Shown here in pieces: positions 32,778-41,335 of a DNA stretch of 64,000 nt. The stretch's first letter is position 1. Each line of letters starts with the position of its first letter. The notes under the pieces are model-generated. The model was not told the origin of the DNA. It was given only the letters and a program-made list of their open reading frames with translations, and made no database searches. This DNA comes from Arthrobacter sp. EpRS71 (GTDB lineage: Bacteria; Actinomycetota; Actinomycetes; Actinomycetales; Micrococcaceae). A program made the translations under genes and the position numbers. Location: NCBI RefSeq assembly GCF_001512285.1, contig NZ_LNUV01000006.1, positions 1,407,273-1,471,272 of the forward strand, read 5' to 3'.

Positions 32778-34910
32778 CTAGCCGATGCCTGGGATCAGGG
32801 AGATGACCAGGTCTATGAGTTTGATGCCGAGGAACGGGGCTACCAGCCCGCCCAGTCCGTAGAGCAGCAGGTTCCTGCCCAATGCCTGGTTGGCGGAAAC
32901 TGCCCGGTACTTCACGCCGCGCAGCGCCAAGGGAACCAGGGCGATGATGATGAGGGCGTTGAAGATCACCGCAGACAGAATGGCCGACGCCGGACTGGCC
33001 AACCCCATGATGTTCAGCAGCCCAAGGCCAGGAAAAGCGGCGGTAAACAGTGCCGGAACTATGGCGAAGTACTTGGCTACATCGTTGGCGACGGAGAACG
33101 TGGTCAGAGCCCCACGTGTAATGAGCAACTGTTTACCGATGCCCACGATGTTGATCAGCTTGGTGGGGTCCGAGTCGAGGTCCACCATGTTGGCGGCTTC
33201 CTTCGCGGCCGGTGTCCCTGAATTCATGGCCACCCCCACGTCCGCTGCCGCCAAGGCCGGGGCATCATTGGTGCCGTCACCTGTCATGGCCACCAAACGT
33301 CCTTCACCTTGTTCACGGCGGATGACGTCCAGTTTGTCCTCGGGCGTGGCTTCGGCCACGAAGTCGTCGACGCCGGCCTCGGCTGCTATCGCTTTGGCCG
33401 TCACCGGGTTGTCACCGGTGATCATCACCGTGCGGATACCCATTTTGCGCAGCTCGGCGAAACGGTCCTTCATCCCGGGCTTGACCACATCAGCCAGGTG
33501 CACGGTTCCCAAAACCCGGGCGCCGCCGTCGTGCGTGGTTTCGGCAACCAGCAGCGGCGTGCCACCTTGGGCGGAAATTTCCTGCACGCGCCGCTGGACT
33601 TCCGCTGGAAGACGGCCGCCGGCGTCGGTGACGAAGTTCCCGACGGCGGACGCCGCACCTTTGCGGATGAGGCGCCCGTCCAGATCCAAACCGCTCATGC
33701 GGGTGCTGGCCGTGAACTCCACTATGGCGATGTCGGAGTAGGCGTTGCGGAGACCGGCAAGGTCGGGGCCGTCTGTGCCTTTGGCGTCGGCGAGCTCCAC
33801 AATGGAACGGCCTTCCGGTGTTTCGTCCGCGAGGCTGGACAGCCGGGCAGCGCTGATGAGTTTGTTCAGCTCGACGTCGTTGGCCGGGAAGAAATTGACG
33901 GCCCGGCGGTTGCCGTACGTGATGGTTCCCGTCTTATCCAATAACAGGGTGGTGATGTCGCCGGCTGTTTCCACCGCCCGTCCCGAGGTGGCCAGGACGT
34001 TGTGCTGCACCAGCCGATCCATGCCAGCTATGCCGATTGCCGGGACCAAAGCGCCGATGGTGGTGGGAATCAGGCAGACCAGCAGCGCCACCAGGACGAT
34101 CGGCGAGGGCGTCGCATCCGCCAGGGACGCGAAAGGCGCCAGGGCCATGGTGACCACCAGGAACACGATGCTCAGCGAAACGAGGAGGACGTGCAGGGCG
34201 ATCTCGTTGGGGGTCTTTTGCCGGACGGCACCCTCCACCAGTTTGATCATCCTGTCGATGAAGGTTGCCCCGGGTTCAGCTGTAATGCGCACCACGATCC
34301 TGTCAGAGAGGACCTTGGTGCCGCCGGTCACGGACGATCGGTCTCCGCCGGATTCCCTGATCACGGGCGCAGATTCGCCGGTGATGGTGGACTCGTCCAC
34401 ACTGGCCAGGCCCTCGATGATCTCTCCGTCGGAAGGGATCACATCCCCGGCCTCACAGATAACCACGTCGTTCAGTTTCAGATCTGTGCCGGGAACGTCT
34501 TTAGTGGTTCCGTCGTCCAACCGGAGCCGGGCCATGACGCCTTGGCGGCTCGCGCGGAGGCTGTCCGCCTGCGCCTTCCCTCGTCCTTCGGCGATGGCCT
34601 CGGAAAGGGTGCCGAACAGCACCGTGAGCCACAGCCATACCGTCACCGCGATGCCAAAAACGTCCGGCTTCAGGAAGCAGATGGCCGTGCAGGCCGCAGC
34701 ACCCACCAGCACCACGAACATCACGGGGGAATGGATCATTTGCCGCGGATCCAACTTTTTGAATGCCACAGGAAGCGCTGCCAGAAGCGTTGAGGCATTG
34801 AGTTTGGCTGGCGCCTTGCTGTGGTGGCCGGGCTCACCCGTGGCGGGAGTGCCGCTGGTGGTGAGGGCTGATGGGGTCTCCGCGGCCGGGGCCGTCCTGG
34901 AGCTGGTCAT
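32778..34910 (-). CDS. kdpB: KdpB, catalytic P-type ATPase subunit
   Basis: 710 residues from the ATG that overlaps the kdpA stop by 4 bases; the open frame upstream (to 35705) is only the shadow of kdpA. P-type ATPase landmarks: TGES at 177-180, whose Ser is the regulatory phosphorylation site in the family, CLIPTTIGAL in the membrane part, phosphorylated Asp325 in DKTGTIT, then MITGDNPVTAKAIAAEAGVDD and MTGDGTNDAPALAAADVG. The first 45 residues are a Thr/Ala/Pro-rich extension. It hydrolyses ATP to drive potassium through KdpA. Confidence 0.96.
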   Translation of the reverse strand: MTSSRTAPAAETPSALTTSGTPATGEPGHHSKAPAKLNASTLLAALPVAFKKLDPRQMIHSPVMFVVLVGAAACTAICFLKPDVFGIAVTVWLWLTVLFGTLSEAIAEGRGKAQADSLRASRQGVMARLRLDDGTTKDVPGTDLKLNDVVICEAGDVIPSDGEIIEGLASVDESTITGESAPVIRESGGDRSSVTGGTKVLSDRIVVRITAEPGATFIDRMIKLVEGAVRQKTPNEIALHVLLVSLSIVFLVVTMALAPFASLADATPSPIVLVALLVCLIPTTIGALVPAIGIAGMDRLVQHNVLATSGRAVETAGDITTLLLDKTGTITYGNRRAVNFFPANDVELNKLISAARLSSLADETPEGRSIVELADAKGTDGPDLAGLRNAYSDIAIVEFTASTRMSGLDLDGRLIRKGAASAVGNFVTDAGGRLPAEVQRRVQEISAQGGTPLLVAETTHDGGARVLGTVHLADVVKPGMKDRFAELRKMGIRTVMITGDNPVTAKAIAAEAGVDDFVAEATPEDKLDVIRREQGEGRLVAMTGDGTNDAPALAAADVGVAMNSGTPAAKEAANMVDLDSDPTKLINIVGIGKQLLITRGALTTFSVANDVAKYFAIVPALFTAAFPGLGLLNIMGLASPASAILSAVIFNALIIIALVPLALRGVKYRAVSANQALGRNLLLYGLGGLVAPFLGIKLIDLVISLIPGIG

Positions 34911-36574
34911 TTGATAAGTCCTTCTGCGAGGGGGCCCAGTGCCAGGGCGGGGAAGTAGCTCAGAGCGGTCAGGATCACGGTCACGCCCAGCAGCAACGAG
35001 CCGAAGAGCGGTCCATGGGTTGGGACCGTTCCGGATGAGGCTGGGATTTTTCTTTGCCGCGCCAGCGAGCCGGCTAATCCAAGGACCAACGCGATGGGCA
35101 GGAACCGGCCCAGCAGCATGGCCAAACCCAACATGGTGGAGAGGTAGGGGCCGGAGCTGGTGATGCCACCAAAGGCTGAGCCGTTGTTGTTGGCACCGGA
35201 GGTGAACGCGTAGAGCAGTTCGCTGAATTGATGCGGTCCAGATGCCGGAGCGTTTACCATCACCTCCGGGAGGAGGGCTGAGATTCCGGCGAGCACCAGC
35301 ACCAACGTGGGGGTGACCAGGATGTAGAGGGCCGCAATTTTCATTTCGCGTGGGCCAATCTTCTTCCCCAGGAATTCCGGGGTGCGCCCCACCATCAGCC
35401 CGGCAATGAACACCGCAATGATGGCCAGGACCAGCATTCCGTAGAGTCCGGATCCGGTTCCGCCCGGAGCTACTTCGCCGAGCATCATGTTCAGCATCGC
35501 GATGCCGCCGGCCAAGGGAGGCAGGGAATCGTGGGCGACGTTGACGGCACCGGTGGACGTCAGTGTTGTGGAAGCGGCGAAGATGGAGCTCGCTGCCGGC
35601 CCCAGCCGTTGTTCGAACCCTTCTCCCAAGCCTCCGGCTGCTGCCGTTGCGCTTCCCTGTCCGGAAGACACTGCCCAAGCCATCAGCGCAGTGGACGTCA
35701 GCCACAGCGCTCCCATCACTGCAGCCACCGTGTAGCCCTGGCGTTGGTCACCCACCATCCGCCCGTACATGTAGGGCAGGGCCGAGGGGATCAGGAGGAT
35801 GAGGAACACTTGGAACAAACTGGTGAAGACGCTCGGGTTTTCGAATGGGTGGGCAGAGTTGGCGTTGAAGTATCCGCCACCATTGGTCCCCAGGACCTTG
35901 ATCGCCTCCTGCGAGGCGACCGGACCGCCGGGAATCACCTGACTGGCACCGGTTGCCGTGTTGGTCACCTCTGTGGACCAGAAGTTCTGCACGACGCCGC
36001 CAATCACCAAGGCGATTGCCGCCACCGTGGCGATGGGCAACAGGATACGGAACGAGGCACGGGCGAGGTCCACCCAGAAGTTGCCCAAACGATCAGTCGT
36101 GGTCCGCACCATGCCCCTGATCAGGGCCACCACCACCACGATTCCGACGGCGGCGGACAGGAAGTTCTGCACGGCCAGCAGGCACATCTGGACGAAGATG
36201 CCCACAGTGGCCTCAGGTGCATATGTTTGCCAGTTGGTGTTGGTGACAAAGGAGATGGCCGTGTTCATGGCTACCCACGGGTCCACGCCGGGTAGGGAAT
36301 TGCTGCCGGGCAATATGGCCTGCAGGCGCTGAAGAGCGAAGATCACCAGGATGGATATCAGGGAGAAGAGCAGAACGCTGCGCAGATATACAGACCAGCT
36401 CTGTTCAGTCCCGGAATCCACCCCCGCCAGGCGGTAGAGGGCCCTTTCGGCTTTGGCGTGTTTGGTACTTGAGAAGACCCGCGCCATATACAAACCCAAA
36501 GGCTTGTGCAGCAGGGCCAGGACAAGCACCAGCACGGCTATCTGGGTGATGAAGGATGCAGTACTGAAGACCAC
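34907..36574 (-). CDS. kdpA: KdpA, potassium channel-like subunit
   Basis: 555 residues, GTG start 6 bases after the kdpF stop. About ten membrane helices and four pore-loop repeats: TNTNWQTYAPE, GTNGGGYFNANSAHPFENP, the TSTGAVNVAHDS region, and TSGANNNGSAFGG, which form the selectivity filter. KdpA accepts potassium from outside and passes it to KdpB by an internal tunnel. Full length for the family. Confidence 0.96.
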   Translation of the reverse strand: MVFSTASFITQIAVLVLVLALLHKPLGLYMARVFSSTKHAKAERALYRLAGVDSGTEQSWSVYLRSVLLFSLISILVIFALQRLQAILPGSNSLPGVDPWVAMNTAISFVTNTNWQTYAPEATVGIFVQMCLLAVQNFLSAAVGIVVVVALIRGMVRTTTDRLGNFWVDLARASFRILLPIATVAAIALVIGGVVQNFWSTEVTNTATGASQVIPGGPVASQEAIKVLGTNGGGYFNANSAHPFENPSVFTSLFQVFLILLIPSALPYMYGRMVGDQRQGYTVAAVMGALWLTSTALMAWAVSSGQGSATAAAGGLGEGFEQRLGPAASSIFAASTTLTSTGAVNVAHDSLPPLAGGIAMLNMMLGEVAPGGTGSGLYGMLVLAIIAVFIAGLMVGRTPEFLGKKIGPREMKIAALYILVTPTLVLVLAGISALLPEVMVNAPASGPHQFSELLYAFTSGANNNGSAFGGITSSGPYLSTMLGLAMLLGRFLPIALVLGLAGSLARQRKIPASSGTVPTHGPLFGSLLLGVTVILTALSYFPALALGPLAEGLIK

Positions 36575-36580
36575 CTGCCG

Positions 36581-36679
36581 TCACCACTTTTCCGGGTTGA
36601 GCAGCACTGCAAGCAGGTACCCCGCAACAGCCAAGCCAAGGACGAACAAGCCCACCCACATGATGGCATCCACGTTCAT
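36581..36679 (-). CDS. kdpF: KdpF small subunit
   Basis: 32 residues: MNVDAIMWVGLFVLGLAVAG, then YLLAVLLNPEKW. This is the typical single helix with the Asn-Pro-Glu-Lys end of KdpF, which packs against KdpA and stabilises the complex. Its ATG overlaps the stop of a 37-codon ORF by 4 bases, and kdpA begins 6 bases after its stop. Confidence 0.92.
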   Translation of the reverse strand: MNVDAIMWVGLFVLGLAVAGYLLAVLLNPEKW

Positions 36680-36789
36680 TGCCCGCTCACCGGGCCGTCG
36701 CCGTCAACCATCTTGCCCAAAAGGTGGGCCACCCACATCACGATTCCCATGCTCACCACAAGAATCACCACAACAGCCACGTCGGCCAC
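36676..36789 (-). CDS. 37-residue membrane micro-ORF coupled to kdpF
   Basis: GTG start with GAAAGGA 8 bases upstream. The product, MADVAVVVILVVSMGIVMWV followed by AHLLGKMVDGDGPVSGQ, has one hydrophobic helix and a polar C-terminus. The TGA overlaps the kdpF ATG by 4 bases, so translation of kdpF is probably coupled to it. It would be the true first gene of the operon. It could be an extra small subunit, a regulator of the pump, or only a leader that couples translation. No known Kdp subunit matches. Confidence 0.65.
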   Translation of the reverse strand: MADVAVVVILVVSMGIVMWVAHLLGKMVDGDGPVSGQ

Positions 36790-36802
36790 TGGAACGTCCT
36801 TT

Positions 36803-36829
36803 CATCAGAGCCCCTTTGCGGGGCTGATG
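36803..36829 (-). promoter_or_regulatory. Leader hairpin upstream of the kdp micro-ORF
   Basis: On the minus strand catcagcccc and ggggctctgatg pair around GCAAA to give a 10-bp stem with a 2-base bulge. It ends immediately before AAAGGA, the ribosome site of the 37-codon ORF. Such a position could affect translation start of the whole operon. Confidence 0.45.
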
Positions 36830-36869
36830 CCAGTCAACTCCTGCAAAAGTGGCGAAAAGGCGTTCCTTA

Positions 36870-36897
36870 CGAATCCTTAATGCGGACGCTGCGAATC
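36870..36897 (-). promoter_or_regulatory. Direct repeat, candidate KdpE site
   Basis: cgaatc occurs twice at 22-base spacing (36870 and 36892), each followed by a similar (c/t)t(t/g)a tail. OmpR-type regulators bind direct repeats on the same helix face, and this lies about 90 bases upstream of the first start of the kdp operon. Position and spacing are the only evidence. Confidence 0.3.
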
Positions 36898-37129
36898 TTG
36901 ACGCGCTCTTAACGGCACCGTGGTCTTTTCAGAGCCACACGGGGCTTCCAACCGCGAAAACACGCGGGAAATGGGGCGAGGCAGCAAGTAGCCAGCTCTC
37001 GGATCAGGCTGAAAGACGAGTACCGACTACTCGTGCCCAGGCAGCGCCCAAGGGTCTTTACTAATCACAGCGGCTCACGAACCACCACCAATAAACCCCC
37101 AATAGTTGGCGGTTGTACGAACCGCGGGC

Positions 37130-37170
37130 CGGGGCCGGACAAGGTACCCAAATACAGTTGTCCGGCCCCG
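37130..37170 (-). terminator. 13-bp hairpin downstream of the tyrosine phosphatase gene
   Basis: cggggccggacaa and ttgtccggccccg are perfect complements around a 15-base loop, starting 20 bases after the phosphatase stop. A smaller hairpin (gcggtt/aaccgc) adjoins it. No T-run follows, but the stem is strong enough to suggest the end of the kinase-phosphatase transcript. Confidence 0.6.
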
Positions 37171-37189
37171 CGGTCTAACCGCCGAGCCC

Positions 37190-37825
37190 TTAGAGGTGGT
37201 GGCTCAAAACGGACACGACGTCCCGGCAGTAGTCATCGATCCGCCGGGCCACGTCACGGTGAACGGATTCGTCGGCGTTGATGGGGTCCGGAATGTCGTC
37301 CGTGGACGTCAACTCAGCTGTTGAGCGGAGTGCGGCCGTGCGCCGTACAAGCTCAGCCACCGGACTGTCCGTTGCTGTTCCGGTGACGGCAGCCCAGCTG
37401 GTTGCTGCGGTCACTGCTGCCGCCTCAACCACAGGGAGGCGCTGACCCGCCCGGGCGAATTCGGCCATGGTGAAGGTCCGTTGGGCGGCACCGGGAAACT
37501 TCTTGACCAGTTCGTCCCGCTGCTTCAACGTCATGGTCAACACCAGCTGGGCTGAGTCCACTGCTTCTTGGGTTATCTGCTTGCCGTGGGAACCCGTGGG
37601 GTCGCCGCCCAGTTCCCGGGACAGCGTTGCCGGCAGTGGCTCCATGGGGGCGTTGACTGCAGCGTGCAGGCCTGCGCTGGCAACCGTAAAACCGGCCACC
37701 TCGGACTGTTGCAAACGGTGCCGGATGATTTGTTCCGCCAGCGGGGACCGGCAAATGTTGCCGGTGCACACGGTCAGAATAGACGACGACGGCGGCTGCT
37801 CGTCTCGGTGGCTCTGCGACGTCAC
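37190..37825 (-). CDS. Low-molecular-weight protein-tyrosine phosphatase (Wzb-like)
   Basis: 211 residues with the P-loop CTGNICRSP at residues 19-27 and a likely catalytic Asp in DIPDPINAD near the end. It is a paralogue of the phosphatase at 8450-9046 and shares its long middle part. Its start overlaps the stop of the tyrosine autokinase by 4 bases, so it should be the enzyme that resets that kinase. Cycling of the pair normally controls polysaccharide chain length and export. Confidence 0.92.
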   Translation of the reverse strand: MTSQSHRDEQPPSSSILTVCTGNICRSPLAEQIIRHRLQQSEVAGFTVASAGLHAAVNAPMEPLPATLSRELGGDPTGSHGKQITQEAVDSAQLVLTMTLKQRDELVKKFPGAAQRTFTMAEFARAGQRLPVVEAAAVTAATSWAAVTGTATDSPVAELVRRTAALRSTAELTSTDDIPDPINADESVHRDVARRIDDYCRDVVSVLSHHL

Positions 37826-39354
37826 AGCGCGTGGGTGCGTTCGCGACGGCGGCCGCGGCGTTGCTCGCCCAGCGGCTCCAATGCCGTGGCCTCCACCGGC
37901 CTGGATTCGTCGACTGGAACGTGGGTTGCGCGTGCGCTTTCCTCGCCCGAGTCTTTCCGGTTGTAGTACGTGTAGTACTGGTAGCCGTAATCCTCGCCCT
38001 TGGTGGACTTGCGGGACACCCCATTGATGATCAGGCCCAGCGGGCGGCCCCGGACGCGTTCCAGGTTCTGCAAGGCCCGCTTCAGCTGGTCGTACGTGGT
38101 TTTGCCGGCGCGGCTGACCACCAGCGCGCCGTCTGTGCGTGCCGTCAAAATGGCGGCATCCGTCACAGGAAGCAGCGGAGGCGCGTCCACCAGCACGATT
38201 GCATGCTTGGCGATGTCTTCCAGCATGGAATGCATGGCGTTGGATCCCAAGAGCTCGCTGGGGTTCGGAGGTACCGAGCCGGCACCCAAGACAAACAAAT
38301 CACCACTCTCACCCCACGGCTGGAGGACATCGTTGAGGGTGGCCCTGCCAATAAGGACGTCTGTGAGGCCCACGTTGGTCAGCAAACCGAACGTCTTGGC
38401 CACGGTGGGCCTGCGGAGATCCCCATCCACCACAACAACCCTTTGCCCGGACGCCGCAATGGTCTGGGCCAGGTTGGCCACCACCGTGGTCTTGCCTTCG
38501 CCGGGGAGCGCGGAAGTGACCACAATGATGCGGGGAGGGGCATCCACGTCCATGAACTGGAGGTTGGTCCTGAGCTCACGGATGGCTTCCGCTACGGCGT
38601 AGTCCTGGTGGTTCTTGTTCTCAAGATCATTACCGCCACGCGAAAGCACCAGGCGATTGACGCCGTCGAAGTTGGTGTGGAATGGCACGGTGCCGATCAC
38701 GGCCACGCCGGTCTCGGACTCGAGCTGGGCTGCGGAGCGGACGCGGCGGTCGAAGATGTTGCGGAGCAGTGCGTAGCCGATCGCAACCAACAAGCCGGCC
38801 ACGACGCCGATCATCAGAGCAAGCCTGGTGTTGGGGGACGTCGGGGACGTCGGCAGCTGGGCCGCGTCGAGGGAAACGAAGCTGACAATCGACGTCTCGC
38901 CTGCTTTGGCACCCCCTCGTTCGAGCTGGTCCACCTGTTGGCCTACTGCCCGCACCCATGCTTCGGCCAGGTCCCGCGCGGACTCCGGGGTGCTGGCCTG
39001 CGCGGTGAATTTCAAGGTGGCGGTGTCCTGCGGGTTCTGCGCGGATATCCGAGAGATCAATTGCTCGGGGGTGGTGCCCTGGAGCTTAAGGTCATCAATG
39101 ACGGTCTCAGCCACAGAACGCGATTTCGCTACATCAAGGTAGGACTTGGCCCGGGACTTGGAGTAGCTTTCGCCGGCCATGGCCGTACCCAGGTCCTTGT
39201 TGACACCCACGGAGATGATGCCGGAGGCATCGGCGCTGTAAACCTTGGTTTGCGTCAGCGTCCAGCCGAAGGCAGCTATGCCGCCCACCAGGGTTATGGC
39301 GATGACCGAAACCCAATGTGCGCGGAGGACTTTCCAATAGTCCGTAAGCTCCAT
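37822..39354 (-). CDS. Polysaccharide co-polymerase/tyrosine autokinase (Wzc/CapAB fusion type)
   Basis: 510 residues. A chain-length-determinant domain lies between two membrane helices (residues 14-34 and 178-197). The kinase domain follows: Walker A in ALPGEGKTT (281-290), Walker A' in VVVDGDLRRP and Walker B in IVLVDAPP. A tyrosine cluster (Y456 to Y464, in DYGYQYYTYYN) is the autophosphorylation tail, with a basic end RRGRRRER. Wzc-type kinases control length and export of capsule or exopolysaccharide. An AraC-type regulator is divergently transcribed 124 bases away. Confidence 0.94.
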   Translation of the reverse strand: MELTDYWKVLRAHWVSVIAITLVGGIAAFGWTLTQTKVYSADASGIISVGVNKDLGTAMAGESYSKSRAKSYLDVAKSRSVAETVIDDLKLQGTTPEQLISRISAQNPQDTATLKFTAQASTPESARDLAEAWVRAVGQQVDQLERGGAKAGETSIVSFVSLDAAQLPTSPTSPNTRLALMIGVVAGLLVAIGYALLRNIFDRRVRSAAQLESETGVAVIGTVPFHTNFDGVNRLVLSRGGNDLENKNHQDYAVAEAIRELRTNLQFMDVDAPPRIIVVTSALPGEGKTTVVANLAQTIAASGQRVVVVDGDLRRPTVAKTFGLLTNVGLTDVLIGRATLNDVLQPWGESGDLFVLGAGSVPPNPSELLGSNAMHSMLEDIAKHAIVLVDAPPLLPVTDAAILTARTDGALVVSRAGKTTYDQLKRALQNLERVRGRPLGLIINGVSRKSTKGEDYGYQYYTYYNRKDSGEESARATHVPVDESRPVEATALEPLGEQRRGRRRERTHAL

Positions 39355-39450
39355 GAAATTGTCCCCCTGCTGCTGTGTTGCGTCGACACAAAAGAACGCA
39401 GCTGTTGCACTGCGTCCTTATTATCGTAACGTGCTGTTCTAAAGGGGCTA

Positions 39451-39466
39451 CCCACCGTGAGGTGGG
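39451..39466. promoter_or_regulatory. Short hairpin before the AraC-type gene
   Basis: cccacc-gtga-ggtggg, 6-bp perfect stem directly before the first possible ATG and 12 bases before the preferred one. It could limit access to the ribosome site GGGGGGAAAT or be an operator half. Confidence 0.3.
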
Positions 39467-39478
39467 ATGGGGGGAAAT

Positions 39479-40351
39479 ATGACAATGCAGGACACTGACC
39501 ATCTCAGGTCGATCCAAGAGAATTCGTCAAGCGTTTCGGCCTTGGTGGAGGAACAAACAGACTGCCTAATTGGTGCGGTTTCATTGAGCAGGCTTGCCGG
39601 TGAGTTGGCGGTTTTAGACGCCGTGGGTCCACAGGAGAGCGTGGACATTTATTTTGTGAACTCAGGGTTTCTTCGTGATCCGTCCGGTGCGCTGGTTCCG
39701 GCCGCAGAATCTGTGGTGGTGGTCCCTGGCGGGCAAGGCCTGCCCATGCCTTTCGTCGGAGAAGGTACTGCCCTCCGAATCCGCATCCAGAGGGCTACAG
39801 CAGAGACATTTGTTCCCCATGCTCTGGACAGCCTGACGGTGAGCCTGATTCCCTCCCGGTTGGATTCTGCAGCGGTTGCTTTTGTGGCTGCCATCATGGG
39901 TCAGCCTGCCCGTGAAGGTTCCGCGATCGAGTCCTATGCCACTGAGCAGATTCTTCTGGAGCTGACCGGGAGCCTCCTGCTGGATCACTGCGGGATCTCA
40001 TGGAATTCCAACACCCTGACCTCCGTTTTGCGGGATGAGGCAATGGCAGTGATTGCCCAGCGTTGCGCTGACAGGGAGCTGAATCCTGAGGCTGTAGCCA
40101 GGGCCGTGAAGTCTTCCTTGCGACGGGTCCAGGCGGCCTTCGCTGAGGTGGGAAACTCCATCGCCGCTGAAATTCGCAGGCAGCGCGGGCGACTCGCCAA
40201 AAACCTCCTTACGGATGCCCGTTACGACGTTCTGAGCGTGCAACAGATCGCGGAGCAGACAGGATTTGGGACAACCGCGGCGCTCCGCAGGGCCTTGGAT
40301 GAGTTGTATGGATGTGGTCCCAAGGACCTCCGTGAGCAACGCGCCAAGTAA
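39479..40351 (+). CDS. AraC-family transcriptional regulator
   Basis: 290 residues from the second ATG, which follows GGGGGGAAAT; the first ATG at 39467 would add 4. The first 180 residues look like the sensory domain of the AraC_binding_2 type (VDIYFVNSGFLRDPSGAL, VVVPGGQGLPM). The C-terminal 100 residues carry two HTH motifs: VARAVKSSLRRVQAAFAEVG and LSVQQIAEQTGFGTTAALRRAL, ending LYGCGPKDLRE, typical of AraC with degenerate ends. It stands between the kinase gene and the Tat-protein/HprK-like module and may control either. Confidence 0.88.
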   Translation: MTMQDTDHLRSIQENSSSVSALVEEQTDCLIGAVSLSRLAGELAVLDAVGPQESVDIYFVNSGFLRDPSGALVPAAESVVVVPGGQGLPMPFVGEGTALRIRIQRATAETFVPHALDSLTVSLIPSRLDSAAVAFVAAIMGQPAREGSAIESYATEQILLELTGSLLLDHCGISWNSNTLTSVLRDEAMAVIAQRCADRELNPEAVARAVKSSLRRVQAAFAEVGNSIAAEIRRQRGRLAKNLLTDARYDVLSVQQIAEQTGFGTTAALRRALDELYGCGPKDLREQRAK

Positions 40352-40543
40352 TGGATGTTGCGCAGTTCTGCTGGTAAGCGGTCAAATCGTGCAGACCTTG
40401 AATCATTCAGCGACAAACTCGGCGTTCTGGGCCTGATCTGGACTTTTGCCCCAAAATGCATGGGTAGTGTCTATCCGTGATGGGGGAACTCGGCATGTGC
40501 TGGATTCCAACCGATGGCATTCAACCCGAGTCGAAAGAAGAAC

Positions 40544-41188
40544 ATGAGCGACGAAATTAACGTTTCCAGGCCGCACTCCCGCCGCGCGGTAGTCAAGGGT
40601 GCCGCATGGTCCGTGCCCGTGATTGCGGCCGCTGTAGCTGCACCGGCAGCTGTTGCCTCAGTCAACACCTTGGGCCTCGCCTTCACGGCTTCGCAGACGG
40701 CGCTCCTTTCCCTGAACCTCCTTGACGGGGGTGGCGTCCTTACTGCACAGGCGCTGGTCACGGTGCCCACCACGGTGACTCTCACCAACGGTCCTGGCGC
40801 CGTCTCCGAGAACGCAACGGTGACTGTGTCCGTTGCCCGTCCCGCTGGTATCAATATTCCTGTTGGGCGTGCGCGCGGCTTCGGTGTGTACTCCTTCAAC
40901 GGAGTACCCACAACGTCTGGTGAGCGCACGGCGATCTACCAGAGCGCCCCGATCATCGGCCAGTATGGCTTCCCGGCCACGACATGGACCGGCACCAACG
41001 TCCCTGTCTCCGTTGCAAGCAACGGCAGCCTGAATCTGCCGATCGTTTTCGGTCTTGCCGGTACAAGCACCGGTGTGACAATCAGCGCATTGTCCAGCTT
41101 CCCTGTGACTATTACGGTGGTTATCGGAGGCCGCACCCTGACGGCTAACACCAGCATTTCGGTACCCGTAGGTGCAGGCATTCTTTAG
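40544..41188 (+). CDS. Tat-exported beta-rich surface protein, unknown
   Basis: 214 residues from the ATG after AAAGAAG. Twin arginines at positions 13-14 (HSRRAVVKGAAW), then VPVIAAAVAAPAAVAS as the hydrophobic and cleavage part. The mature part of about 170 residues is almost free of Cys and charged residues and very rich in Thr, Val, Ser and Gly, with alternating strand patterns (TVTVSVARPAG, VTISALSSFPVTITVVIGG, LTANTSISVPVG). It looks like a stable Ig-like or fibre-forming fold. It precedes the HPr-kinase-like gene by about 150 bases. No family recognised. Confidence 0.75.
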   Translation: MSDEINVSRPHSRRAVVKGAAWSVPVIAAAVAAPAAVASVNTLGLAFTASQTALLSLNLLDGGGVLTAQALVTVPTTVTLTNGPGAVSENATVTVSVARPAGINIPVGRARGFGVYSFNGVPTTSGERTAIYQSAPIIGQYGFPATTWTGTNVPVSVASNGSLNLPIVFGLAGTSTGVTISALSSFPVTITVVIGGRTLTANTSISVPVGAGIL

Positions 41189-41335
41189 TTTTTACTGTTC
41201 AGTATTCAGCGGAAGCGCGTTGGTCCTTGTGGTCGGCGCGTTTTCGCATGTCTGGATTCCTGAATTAGTGTTTGATACGGACTGGCAGCAGGGTGCCCTT
41301 TTCGGCATGGCGTCCATCTGAACAAAGGTAGGAAC

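Larger units (their letters stand above)
36790..37189. other. Intergenic region with the kdp promoter and phosphatase 3' end
   Basis: No gene is visible in this 400-base stretch. The left part is the kdp leader, with a hairpin and repeated motifs; the right part holds a strong hairpin behind the phosphatase gene. Open frames here (for example 37033-37281) lack ribosome sites and coding character. Confidence 0.6.

Noticed and set aside
34911..35705. Long N-terminal extension of the kdpB frame
   Set aside because: The open frame continues antiparallel to normal kdpA codons in another frame; the ATG that overlaps the kdpA stop gives a normal KdpB length.
37831..39429. 532-codon open frame on the plus strand
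   Set aside because: Antisense to the tyrosine autokinase, whose Walker motifs and tyrosine tail are clear on the other strand.
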